Shown piece after piece: positions 17,267-25,588 of a DNA stretch of 49,343 bases (position 1 is its first letter; every line of letters starts with the position of its first letter). Origin of the DNA: Chitinophagaceae bacterium UBA4857 (GTDB lineage: Bacteria; Bacteroidota; Bacteroidia; Chitinophagales; Chitinophagaceae); assembly GCA_002399735.1 (NCBI GenBank), contig DHEF01000037.1:1-49343 (forward strand), read 5' to 3'. A model generated the notes under the pieces. It saw only the letters and a list, made by a program, of their open reading frames with translations. It had not been told where the DNA came from and did no database searches. Made by a program: the position numbers and the translations under genes.

Positions 17267-19240
17267 ATGTTTAAAAAAATAACTGCTTTGCAATTTAAAA
17301 GTTGGTCTATACTAACTGTGTTTATTTTATTTACCCATTGCGTAGTAAATGATGTAGCAGCGCAGGCTACGCAAAAACCTCCATTGCATGGTAAACATTG
17401 GATGGCCATAACAGGCAAGCCATTGGCAGCCACCGCCGGTGCTATTGTTTTTCAAAAAGGTGGTAATGCGGTGGACGCAGCTTGTGCTATGTTAGCTGCC
17501 ACTTGTACCATGTGGGATGTATTAAGTTGGGGCGGCGAAACACAGGCGTTAATATATAATCCTAAAACAAAAAAAGTAATTGCCATTAATGCATTGGGTG
17601 TAGCTCCTACGGGTGCTACTGTCGATTTTTTCAAAAGTCAAGGTTATAGTTTTCCACCGGAGTATGGCCCGTTAGCGGCTGTTACGCCGGGTACCGTTGG
17701 CGGACTTTGTTTAATGCTGGCCAATTACGGTAAACTAAGTTTAAAAGAAGTGCTTGCACCTGCTATGCAAATGGCCGCAGGTTATCCTATTGATGCGCAA
17801 ACCGCCAATAGTATTGAACGTGGTAAAGACCGTATTAAACAATGGCCATACAGTAAAAAAGTTTTTCTTACTCATGCAGGTGAAAAAAGAGAAGCACCGG
17901 AAGCCGGAGAGTTATTTGTACAAAAAGATTTACTGGCTACTTTAACCAAAATGGTAGAAGCAGAGCAAGATGCACTACGCAAAAAGAAAACCCGGAAAGA
18001 AGCGATTATGGCAGCTTATGATCGTTTTTACAAAGGTGATATTGCACAGGAATTTGTACGTGGCAATAAAGAACAAGGCGGATTAATTACCATGCAGGAT
18101 TTAGCTAACTGGAAACCGATTGAAGAAGAACCATTATCAGTAAATTATAAAGGCATTGATGTTTACAAACTACAAAGCTGGACACAAGGCCCTGCATTAT
18201 TACAAAGCCTGAACATTGCTGAAAACTTTGACCTGAAAAAGATGGGCTATAATTCAGCCGAATATATAAATACCATTTACCAGACCATGAGCCTTGCCTT
18301 TGCTGACAGGGATTTTTATTATGGCGATCCGGCTTTTGTGCAAACACCTATAAAAGGTTTATTAAGTAAGGCCTATGCCAAAGAAAGAGCAGCCTTAATA
18401 AACCCTAACTATAATGTAGCCAATGTACAACCGGGTAATCCTTATGCATTTGAAAATAAAACCAACCCGTACACCAAATTATTAGCGCAACGTAGTTTAT
18501 TAACGGATACAGGCAAGAGCAAAGTTCCTACAGATTTTGTACCCAAACACGACGCCAGCTTTTTAAACAACGGAAATTTATTAGATCAATTACTGGCTGG
18601 TAATAATTCAAACGAAGACAGTTTGTATCAGGATCGTTTGTGGCGTGGTACCACCAGTATAGAAGCTGCGGACGAAGAAGGCTGGGTAGTTTCTATTACG
18701 CCAAGTGGCGGTTGGTTGCCGGCTTGCATTGCGGGTAATACAGGCATAGGTATGAGCCAGCGTATGCAAAGTTTTGTATTAGATTCTGTTTTGTCGCCTT
18801 TTAATGTAGTACAACCGGGCAAAAGGCCAAGGGTTACGTTAACACCTTCTTTAGCATTAAAAGACGGTAAACCATTTTTATCATTTGCGGTACAAGGTGG
18901 CGATACACAGGACCAAAACTTGCTACAATTCTTTTTGAACATGGTAGAGTTTGGTATGACGGTACAACAAGCAACGGAAGCTGCTAATATAAATTCCAAC
19001 CAATTGTGGTTATCGTTAGGCGGCACAAAACTAGACGACCGCAAACCCAAACCCGGCAGCATTTTACTGGGCCGCACTACCAGCGACAGTGTGCAAACAG
19101 CGTTAAAAAAGATGGGTTATATTATTGCCTTGGGCAACCGCACCAGCGGCCCCATTAACGCTATTTATTTTGACGATAAACACAAAACCCTATGGGGTGG
19201 TAGCAGTAATAATGGGGAAGATTATGGCATTGGGTGGTAG
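17267..19240 (+). CDS. Gamma-glutamyltransferase-family Ntn hydrolase, exported
   Basis: About 657 aa from the ATG at 17267, which gives a proper signal peptide (MFKKITALQF, hydrophobic SILTVFILFTHCVV, cleavage near AAQA). The upstream ATG at 17207 would add 20 residues before it. The large subunit begins with GKHWMAITGKPLAATAGAIVFQ and GGNAVDAACAM, typical of GGT. The autoprocessing site is WRGTTSIEAADEEG, so the Thr nucleophile is present, but the His that usually follows (TTH) is Ser here. The usual small-subunit PGGS loop reads QGGDTQD. It probably acts as a periplasmic peptidase or acylase; true gamma-glutamyl specificity is uncertain. Confidence 0.8.
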   Translation: MFKKITALQFKSWSILTVFILFTHCVVNDVAAQATQKPPLHGKHWMAITGKPLAATAGAIVFQKGGNAVDAACAMLAATCTMWDVLSWGGETQALIYNPKTKKVIAINALGVAPTGATVDFFKSQGYSFPPEYGPLAAVTPGTVGGLCLMLANYGKLSLKEVLAPAMQMAAGYPIDAQTANSIERGKDRIKQWPYSKKVFLTHAGEKREAPEAGELFVQKDLLATLTKMVEAEQDALRKKKTRKEAIMAAYDRFYKGDIAQEFVRGNKEQGGLITMQDLANWKPIEEEPLSVNYKGIDVYKLQSWTQGPALLQSLNIAENFDLKKMGYNSAEYINTIYQTMSLAFADRDFYYGDPAFVQTPIKGLLSKAYAKERAALINPNYNVANVQPGNPYAFENKTNPYTKLLAQRSLLTDTGKSKVPTDFVPKHDASFLNNGNLLDQLLAGNNSNEDSLYQDRLWRGTTSIEAADEEGWVVSITPSGGWLPACIAGNTGIGMSQRMQSFVLDSVLSPFNVVQPGKRPRVTLTPSLALKDGKPFLSFAVQGGDTQDQNLLQFFLNMVEFGMTVQQATEAANINSNQLWLSLGGTKLDDRKPKPGSILLGRTTSDSVQTALKKMGYIIALGNRTSGPINAIYFDDKHKTLWGGSSNNGEDYGIGW

Positions 19241-19309
19241 GTAATTTGGCGATGCGATGATTTGGAGATTTGGAAATGAGGGTTTACTATGTTAATAAGA
19301 AACTTACAT

Positions 19310-19385
19310 AATGCCCAGTAGCATTACCGAACGTACAAGTGAGTGACACAACAGACGATCATAGTAGCAATGCTGCTGGTAAACA
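19310..19385 (+). repeat. Dispersed intergenic repeat, family 1, simple form
   Basis: Has CATTACCGAACGTACAAGTGAGTGACACAACAGACGATCATAGTAGCAATGCTG in pieces matching 4317-4413 on the other strand. It is preceded by GATTTGGAGATTTGGAAATGAG, which also precedes the copy at 23090. Confidence 0.6.
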
Positions 19386-19470
19386 AAAAAAAATACCCAA
19401 TAAAAAAGCGGTTTGCCAAACACAAACCGCTGTAAATATCTTACTTCTAAAAATCACAGATCAAAGATTA

Positions 19471-21480
19471 TTAGTAGCTCATTATCTTATTCACTGTCTC
19501 ATCCAACCTGCTCTGGGCCATAAAGTTTTTTTCCAATTCTATATTAAACGGAATAGGCGTATCCAGACTGGCGCAACGTAGTACCGGTGCATCTAAATAG
19601 GTGAAACAATTTTCGGCAATCCAGGCAACAATTTCACCGCCAATACCACCGGTTAAGCTGTCTTCGTGTAACACAATTACGCGGCCGGTGCGTTTTACGG
19701 CAGCAGCAATAGCGTCGTAATCCAGTGGTAACAGTGTACGCAGGTCTAAAATATCAATACCAATTTCCGGATGTGCGGCGGCATAATCTTCGGCCCAATG
19801 AACGCCGCTGCCATAGGTAATAATGCTCACTTCGTCGCCTTCACGCACATGACGGGCTTTGCCAATTTCAATTTCGTAATACTCCTGCGGAACCGCACCA
19901 CTTACGCTGCGGTAAAGTGCCTTATGTTCAAAAAACAATACCGGATTAGGATCGTTAATAGCGGCAATAAGCAAACCTTTTGCGTCCAGCGGGGTAGAGG
20001 GGTAAACCACTTTTAACCCCGGAGTATGTACAAACCAGGCTTCGTTACTCTGGCTATGAAAGGGCCCTGCACCAACACCACCACCGGTTGGCATACGTAT
20101 TACCACATCGGCCGCCTGACCCCAACGATAATGTATTTTAGCCAGGTTATTAATGATTTGGTTGAAGCCTACGGTAGCAAAATCGGCAAACTGCATTTCC
20201 ATTAAACCTTTGTAACCTTTTAGGCTAAGCCCCAATGCGGTACCAACAATAGCACTTTCGCAAATTGGTGTGTTACGAATACGTTCCTTGCCAAATTCCT
20301 GTACAAAACCTACAGTAATTTTAAAGGCACCACCATACTCCGCAATATCCTGACCCATTACTACCAGGTTAGGATGTTTTTGCAAACTTTGCTGTAAGCC
20401 TTGTTTAATAGCATCCAGCATACGCAGCTCCGGGCCTTGTGGTGGTTGGCCGCTAAAAGAACGGTCATTGTTTATTACCGCTACATTGGCATCGGTAATT
20501 TTTGGCGCATATATATCTTGCAGTTCTGCATGGGTGTCTACTACCAATGGGGCAGCATTAAAACCAAGTTCCAGTTCAGCATCCAGCTTTTCTTTCAGTC
20601 GGGTTTTTATATGCGTAATATCATCAGCAGTTAACACACTTTGCTGTTGTAAAAAAGTTTCGTAGTTACTAATGGGGTCTTTTTGTTTCCATAAGTCAAA
20701 CAAATGTTGCGGAACATACTTGGTACCACTGGCTTCTTCGTGGCCACGCATACGAAACGTAATAGCTTCTACTAAATAAGGTTTTTGGTGTTTAATGCAA
20801 TATTCCCGTACACCTTTAAGCGTATCGTAAATGGCTAAAATATTATTGCCATCTACCGTTACACCGTCCATGCCGTAACCTTTGGCTTTATCTACCAAAC
20901 TTACACAACGGTATTGTTCGCTGGTTGGGGTACTTAAACCATAACCATTATTTTCAATTAAAAATATTACGGGTAAATCCCAAACAGCAGCAACGTTTAA
21001 TGCTTCGTGAAAATCGCCTTCGCTGGTGCCGCCTTCGCCGCTAAAGGCAAGGGCTACTTTTTTTTCGTTGCTTAATTTATGTGCCAGTGCCACACCATCG
21101 GCCAATGCCAGTTGCGGTCCCAGGTGCGATATCATGCCGCATACATGGTGCTCCTTACTGCCAAAGTGAAAACTTCTTTCACGGCCTTTGCTGTAACCAT
21201 CCTGATTACCCTGCCATTGTTTAAACAATTTATGTAAAGGCATATCGCGGGTAGTAAACACGCCCAGGTTGCGGTGCAGGGGCATAATCCATTCATCGGC
21301 ATCCAGCGCCATGGTAGCACCCACAGCAATAGCTTCCTGTCCTATACCACTAAACCATTTAGAAATTTTTCCCTGACGTAGCAACACCAGCATTTTCTCC
21401 TCAATCATCCGCGGCCACAACAATCTTTCGTAAAAATCTTTCAGCTGCTGAGCGGTGTAATCCTTTCTTTCAAAATTCAT
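19471..21480 (-). CDS. Fused alpha/beta E1 subunit of a branched-chain 2-oxoacid dehydrogenase-type complex
   Basis: 669 aa from the ATG at 21480; the longer TTG/ATG choice at 21516 adds 12 residues that do not belong to the fold. The N-terminal half is E1-alpha, with the ThDP motif in SGEGGTSEGDFHEALN and FLIENNGYGLSTPT. The C-terminal half is the transketolase-like E1-beta (VMGQDIAEYGGAF, MQFADFATVGFNQI, VLHEDSLTGGIGGEI). Such single-chain E1 proteins are typical of Bacteroidota and decarboxylate branched-chain 2-oxoacids (possibly pyruvate), passing the acyl group to lipoyl-E2. No E2 or E3 gene is adjacent, so the substrate is inferred from family. Confidence 0.88.
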   Translation of the reverse strand: MNFERKDYTAQQLKDFYERLLWPRMIEEKMLVLLRQGKISKWFSGIGQEAIAVGATMALDADEWIMPLHRNLGVFTTRDMPLHKLFKQWQGNQDGYSKGRERSFHFGSKEHHVCGMISHLGPQLALADGVALAHKLSNEKKVALAFSGEGGTSEGDFHEALNVAAVWDLPVIFLIENNGYGLSTPTSEQYRCVSLVDKAKGYGMDGVTVDGNNILAIYDTLKGVREYCIKHQKPYLVEAITFRMRGHEEASGTKYVPQHLFDLWKQKDPISNYETFLQQQSVLTADDITHIKTRLKEKLDAELELGFNAAPLVVDTHAELQDIYAPKITDANVAVINNDRSFSGQPPQGPELRMLDAIKQGLQQSLQKHPNLVVMGQDIAEYGGAFKITVGFVQEFGKERIRNTPICESAIVGTALGLSLKGYKGLMEMQFADFATVGFNQIINNLAKIHYRWGQAADVVIRMPTGGGVGAGPFHSQSNEAWFVHTPGLKVVYPSTPLDAKGLLIAAINDPNPVLFFEHKALYRSVSGAVPQEYYEIEIGKARHVREGDEVSIITYGSGVHWAEDYAAAHPEIGIDILDLRTLLPLDYDAIAAAVKRTGRVIVLHEDSLTGGIGGEIVAWIAENCFTYLDAPVLRCASLDTPIPFNIELEKNFMAQSRLDETVNKIMSY

Positions 21481-21542
21481 GAAGCATGCAAAATTTAGAA
21501 CGGTAAAATTAGCCAATAAAAACGTATAATTTTTTTTATTTG

Positions 21543-21620
21543 GTTACCGACTGCATAGCCTTGATTGGGCTGATGTTGCGACGCTCCGTTCAACTGCAAC
21601 AATTCTGTTGATCAGATTTT
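21543..21620 (-). repeat. Dispersed intergenic repeat, family 1, divergent copy
   Basis: GGTTACCGACTGCAT, TTGCGACGCTCCGTTCA and CAACAATTCTGTTGA blocks match pieces of the copies at 12604, 32010 and 27020. It lies between the transglutaminase-like and E1 genes, both on the minus strand. Confidence 0.55.
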
Positions 21621-21635
21621 GGGGTACTAAACTTA

Positions 21636-22769
21636 CTACGGCTTAGTCCAAAACAAATCAGGGTTATTGGTTTTATATTGTACAAACTTTACACCGCTGT
21701 TGCTATAGGTGGTTTCTTTTTTTTGTGGCGTCTGCTCCAGTCCGTCAAGTGGCAGTAATTCTATATAAGTAATTTCTTTTCCCATTGTCCATGTTTCGGA
21801 GTTGTATTCGCTTACCTGCGGTGTTTCTAAGCGGTACAGGTTTTTAGCCATATAGTTTTCCAGGTATCCTTGTTTGGTTTGTAAGTTCTCCCGGTTCCAG
21901 TTGGCGTCGGCATTTAATACCAGCGGTTTACCGCTTATCAGCCTTTCTCTTACTTCCTGTACACCCAGCAAATTGCCTTTTTCGTCCATTACATAAGCAT
22001 CAAAAGTGGGGTCAATCCAAATCCATTTATTTAAATCTTTAATAAAAACCATATTAATCACATGGCAGTCGTCAAACTTAGCTTCCTTGGGCATACAGGT
22101 AATATAACGTGAGGCAATGCCCATCGATAAATAACATTCATTTAATATAATGCCCAGCATACGACAGTTTACACCACGGTTTTCAACCCTGCAGGTATTA
22201 ATTAAATCAATCGCATTTTTTAAAGTAGGGTTGTTGCTGTTACCATCGTGACGAACCAGGTTATGTATCCAATGCATCAGGTTAAAAACCTTCGATAATT
22301 CATCACCTTTACCGGCAATAGAATCCAGTTTTAAATCGGTTCTGATTTTTACGAGCGCAGGGTGAGTGGCTGACTGGTAGGAAAATGCCGGAATAAAACG
22401 TTTATCGGCGTAGTTATATTTTCCGGCTGCTTTCAGTATATTCAGGCGGGAAGGCTGGTATTTAATTTGTGTTTTTGCAGAGTCTTTTCCGTTGAGCAAA
22501 ATCACAAAATCATAGGCTCCTACTTTTGGATCCACTTTAAAAGTAATAGAATCAATGTCCGTATAAAAAGTTACTTTTTTCCCTGAAGTAGTGTATACAT
22601 CCAGTTTTTCTTCAGGTACAATACGCCAGGCATTTTTACGCAGTTCGCCATCATCTTTAATATCAACCTGTAAAGAACTCGCTTTAATAACCGGTAAGTT
22701 TTTTTGAGCCAGCAGGGATTGGCTAACTACCAATACCAAAATCAGTAGTAATAAGTTGTGTTTCATCAT
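21636..22769 (-). CDS. Exported transglutaminase-like protein
   Basis: A 377-aa protein with a signal peptide (MMKHNLLLLILVLVVSQSLL, cleavage near LAQ at about 22). The transglutaminase-like core holds a Cys-His-Asp triad: RGVNCRMLGIIL (Cys about 200), DDCHVINMVFI (His about 235) and WIWIDPTFDAYV (Asp about 252). This fold acts as a cysteine peptidase or amidase, often on peptides or cell-wall links. The N-terminal 110 residues look like a beta-rich domain. It is transcribed towards E1 but separated from it by a repeat, so co-transcription is unclear. Confidence 0.8.
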   Translation of the reverse strand: MMKHNLLLLILVLVVSQSLLAQKNLPVIKASSLQVDIKDDGELRKNAWRIVPEEKLDVYTTSGKKVTFYTDIDSITFKVDPKVGAYDFVILLNGKDSAKTQIKYQPSRLNILKAAGKYNYADKRFIPAFSYQSATHPALVKIRTDLKLDSIAGKGDELSKVFNLMHWIHNLVRHDGNSNNPTLKNAIDLINTCRVENRGVNCRMLGIILNECYLSMGIASRYITCMPKEAKFDDCHVINMVFIKDLNKWIWIDPTFDAYVMDEKGNLLGVQEVRERLISGKPLVLNADANWNRENLQTKQGYLENYMAKNLYRLETPQVSEYNSETWTMGKEITYIELLPLDGLEQTPQKKETTYSNSGVKFVQYKTNNPDLFWTKP

Positions 22770-22860
22770 CGATTTTTATGTAAGGAATATAGCTTGAAAC
22801 GTAAGCCGCATTATTTTTGTTACAGGCATGGTAAAATAATTAAGCTTGTACCGAAAATTG

Positions 22861-22889
22861 TTGGCAGATGGGGAAATAACCTATATTTG
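22861..22889 (+). promoter_or_regulatory. Bacteroidetes-type promoter for the Cys-run leader ORF
   Basis: TTG at 22861-22863, 18 bp, then TATATTTG at 22882-22889, an exact match to the -7 box TAnnTTTG. The ATG of the short ORF begins only 5 bp after the box, so the transcript would be leaderless or nearly so. Confidence 0.6.
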
Positions 22890-22894
22890 TTGCC

Positions 22895-22945
22895 ATGTAT
22901 TTACTCATACATATCTGTAATTCTTACTCCTGCTGCTGTTGTTAG
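22895..22945 (+). CDS. Leader peptide with terminal Cys run (MYLLIHICNSYSCCCC)
   Basis: A 16-codon ORF ending TGC TGC TGT TGT TAG, giving five Cys residues in 16, four of them consecutive just before the stop. It starts 5 bp after a consensus TATATTTG promoter. A second consensus box (TATTTTTG) and a small TTTGC-AGC-GCAAA hairpin follow within 30 bp. The next gene on the strand is cysS, 284 bp downstream. The composition is far from random and suggests ribosome-mediated sensing of charged tRNA-Cys, as known for polycysteine leaders in some other bacteria. The actual controlled gene is inferred, and the conserved-looking peptide may be used elsewhere in the genome. Confidence 0.6.
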   Translation: MYLLIHICNSYSCCCC

Positions 22946-22958
22946 GCAGTTAATACGC

Positions 22959-22966
22959 TATTTTTG
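22959..22966 (+). promoter_or_regulatory. Second -7 box downstream of the leader, candidate cysS promoter
   Basis: TATTTTTG matches TAnnTTTG. A TTG lies about 17-20 bp upstream, inside the Cys codon run. Transcripts would have a 5' leader of about 255 nt containing a family-1 repeat before cysS. The box overlaps the hairpin TTTGC-AGC-GCAAA (22963-22975). Confidence 0.4.
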
Positions 22967-23089
22967 CAGCGCAAATTTTACACAAAAAAACTGTTGATTA
23001 TTATTACCTCTGTTGAAGGGGTGGAAATATGCTAATTAGGTGATTTGAAAATTTGGAAATGAGGGGTTTACAATATTTATAAGAGGCTT

Positions 23090-23216
23090 ACACAATGTTG
23101 AATAGAATTACTGAACGATGCAGTGAGAGTATTAAATTCATTTCCTCCGGAAATAAATTTAATCCCAACCCTATAGGGTTACAACAGAGGATGATAGTAG
23201 CACTACAGCCGATAAA
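23090..23216 (+). repeat. Dispersed intergenic repeat, family 1, full copy with compensatory changes
   Basis: Lies directly upstream of cysS. Hairpin 1 arms 23131-23145 / 23149-23163; hairpin 2 AACCC-TATA-GGGTT (23167-23180). Compared with the copy at 12604, stem positions change in pairs. The left flank GATTTGAAAATTTGGAAATGAG is shared with the copy at 19310. Confidence 0.8.
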
Positions 23217-23228
23217 ATAAAAAATATT

Positions 23229-24719
23229 ATGAGCGAGTTAAAAGTATATAATTCATTAAACAGGGCAAAGGAAGTGTTTAGCCCATTGGTACCAGGACAT
23301 GTAGGCATGTATGTATGCGGACCAACGGTAAGCGGCGAAAGTCATTTGGGTCACTCAAGGCCATACATAACTTTTGATGTGGTGTATCGCTACTTGCAGC
23401 ATTTGGGTTATAAAGTACGTTACGTACGTAACATAACCGATGCGGGCCACTTTGAAGAAGAAGGGCGTGAGGCGGAGGATAAGATTTCGAAAAAGGCGGT
23501 GTTAGAAAAACTGGAGCCGATGGAGTTGGTGCAAAAATACACCAACCTTTTTCATTGGGGTATGCAGCAGTTCAATACGTTGGCACCATCTATTGAGCCT
23601 ACCGCCACCGGGCATATTGTAGAGCAGATTGGCATGATTGAAAAAATTATTGCCGATGGTTATGCGTATGTAGTAAACGGATCGGTGTATTTTGATGTAA
23701 ATAAGTATGCGGCTAACTATGATTATGGTAAACTAAGCGGTCGTAAAATTGACGACCTTTTAGAAACAACCCGTGAACTGGACGGCCAGGAAGAAAAACG
23801 TGACCGTGCTGATTTTGCTTTATGGAAAAGTGCTGCGCCGGAACATATTATGCGCTGGCAAAGTCCTTGGGGTGTAGGGTTTCCGGGTTGGCATATTGAG
23901 TGCTCGGCCATGGCCACCAAATATTTAGGCAGCCAGTTTGATATACATGGCGGGGGTATGGATTTACAGTTTCCACACCACGAAAGTGAGATTGCACAAA
24001 GTACTATTTGCAACCACGAAAAGCCGGTGCGTTACTGGATGCATAATAACATGATTACGATTAACGGCCGCAAAATGGGTAAGAGTTATGGCAACGTAAT
24101 TACGTTTACCGAGTTGTTTAGTGGCAGCCATCCTATTTTGGAAAAGGCTTTTCATCCGATGGTGATCAGGTTTTTTATTTTACAAACACATTACCGCAGT
24201 ACATTAGATTTTAGTAACGAAGCTTTAATGGCATCTGAAAAAGGATTGAAACGTTTATGGGAAGCGTATGAAAACTTAAATAAGTTAAGTTATACCACCG
24301 CCAGAAATTTTGACGCAGAACTGGATGCCAGAATTGTAAAACTGGTGAACGAGTTTGAAGAATTTATGAATGATGACATTAGCACTGCTAAAGTGTTGGC
24401 CAATATGTTTGAGTTGGCACCTGTTATTAATTCAATGAAGGATAAAACCATTGCAGTAGAAAGTATATCGGCCGAAACATTTGCTTTATTGCAAACGCAA
24501 ATGAAACTGTATATGGAAAACATACTGGGTTTACAAGCGGTTACTGATACCGGCGATGATAAACTGCAAGGGGTAATGGAACTATTAATCACCATCAGGA
24601 AAGAAGCAAAAACCAAAAAGGATTTTGTTACTTCCGATGCTATCCGTAATCAACTAAGCAAATTGGGTATTGCATTAAAAGATGAGAAAGATGGTAATAC
24701 TACCTGGAATATAGAATAA
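23229..24719 (+). CDS. cysS: Cysteine--tRNA ligase
   Basis: A 496-aa class I synthetase that charges tRNA-Cys in the cytoplasm. CGPTV (zinc Cys, about 30), the HIGH-type motif HLGHSRPY (about 41), the further zinc ligands in GWHIECSAMA and HGGGMDLQFPHHENE-like HHESE, and the KMSKS-type KMGKSYGN (about 279) are all present. A C-terminal anticodon-binding helical domain follows. Full length for the family. The start ATG at 23229 follows an AT-rich leader holding a family-1 repeat. A 16-aa Cys-rich ORF upstream may regulate it. Confidence 0.96.
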   Translation: MSELKVYNSLNRAKEVFSPLVPGHVGMYVCGPTVSGESHLGHSRPYITFDVVYRYLQHLGYKVRYVRNITDAGHFEEEGREAEDKISKKAVLEKLEPMELVQKYTNLFHWGMQQFNTLAPSIEPTATGHIVEQIGMIEKIIADGYAYVVNGSVYFDVNKYAANYDYGKLSGRKIDDLLETTRELDGQEEKRDRADFALWKSAAPEHIMRWQSPWGVGFPGWHIECSAMATKYLGSQFDIHGGGMDLQFPHHESEIAQSTICNHEKPVRYWMHNNMITINGRKMGKSYGNVITFTELFSGSHPILEKAFHPMVIRFFILQTHYRSTLDFSNEALMASEKGLKRLWEAYENLNKLSYTTARNFDAELDARIVKLVNEFEEFMNDDISTAKVLANMFELAPVINSMKDKTIAVESISAETFALLQTQMKLYMENILGLQAVTDTGDDKLQGVMELLITIRKEAKTKKDFVTSDAIRNQLSKLGIALKDEKDGNTTWNIE

Positions 24720-24732
24720 TAAGGTTGAAGGC

Positions 24733-24790
24733 GTAGGGAATAAGGTATAGCGTATAAGAAATACTTTGCACCCTATATCTTACTCCTTAC
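24733..24790. repeat. Long imperfect inverted repeat between cysS and mnmD
   Basis: 18-nt arms (24733-24750 / 24773-24790) pair at 15 of 18 positions with a 22-nt loop. It sits between two convergent genes and could terminate both, but lacks a clear T-run. Confidence 0.55.
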
Positions 24791-24794
24791 AACC

Positions 24795-25472
24795 CTAAGC
24801 CTTTTTGCCTGCTCGCAGTATTTCTCTTTTACCCGGTGGTCCGGGTATTTTTTCTACGGTGAACCCTGCGGCAATCATTGCCCGGCGTACATCGCCTTTG
24901 CTGCAATAGGTAAGCAGTAAACCTTCGGGGTTTAACATGTTAAATAATTTTTCAAATACTTCTTTGGTCCATAATTCCGGTTGTGCGGTAGGTGCAAACG
25001 CATCAAAGTAAATAACCGAGTAAAAATTGTCCGATGTAAAGTTTAATACACTGTTTTTTATTTTAGTCAGCCTGAAATAATCAGTTATTTCAAACATTTC
25101 ATCCCAGGGGCCTTCGTGCATTTTCATAAACAATCGCTGATAGTCTGGTTCATTCAGTAATTCACAATAGTTTAAAGCAGTTGCGTGTTGTTCACTTAAC
25201 GGGTACAAATCAATACCGGTATAATAAATACGGTTTTTATGTTTATCGGCTTCCATTAAAGTAAGTAAAGCGTTTAAGCCGGTGCCAAAGCCAATTTCCA
25301 ATATTTGGTGTACACCTATGTAGGAAAATAAATCTGATGCTTTAAGGCCGGCTTCAATAAATATATGTTTGGACTCCTGTATGGCACCGTGAATAGAATG
25401 ATAGGTAACATTTAGTTCCGGTATGGAAATAGTGTGAGATCCATCTTTTGTTAAAACAACCTGCCTTTCCAT
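24795..25472 (-). CDS. mnmD: tRNA (5-methylaminomethyl-2-thiouridine)(34)-methyltransferase MnmD
   Basis: A 225-aa SAM-dependent methyltransferase. Motif I is LEIGFGTGLNALLTL (about 60-74); the active-site region IYFDAFAPTAQPELWT (about 148-163) is diagnostic for the MnmC/MnmD methyltransferase domain. It converts nm5(s2)U34 to mnm5(s2)U34 at the tRNA wobble position. The FAD-dependent MnmC1 domain of the enterobacterial fusion is absent, as in other stand-alone MnmD proteins. ATG at 25472. It converges with cysS. Confidence 0.9.
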   Translation of the reverse strand: MERQVVLTKDGSHTISIPELNVTYHSIHGAIQESKHIFIEAGLKASDLFSYIGVHQILEIGFGTGLNALLTLMEADKHKNRIYYTGIDLYPLSEQHATALNYCELLNEPDYQRLFMKMHEGPWDEMFEITDYFRLTKIKNSVLNFTSDNFYSVIYFDAFAPTAQPELWTKEVFEKLFNMLNPEGLLLTYCSKGDVRRAMIAAGFTVEKIPGPPGKREILRAGKKA

Positions 25473-25588
25473 ATAAATTTATTTGCTGCTAATATAATAC
25501 ACCTTACTATGCCTTTAACTTTTTAATTTTTCCTTTTTACTTAATGTTGTTTCCTAACTTTATCGGCCTATTAAATGGTACAATTGTT

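Noticed and set aside
20589..20608. Ten-base match to the start of the predicted guide (minus strand), 15 of 20 in total
   Set aside because: Lies inside the E1 coding sequence, is preceded by T rather than G, and the match breaks after base 10; expected by chance at about this frequency.
22758..22997. 79-codon ORF overlapping the Cys-leader region
   Set aside because: Its frame conflicts with the well-placed 16-codon leader and the two promoter boxes, and its product has no plausible fold.
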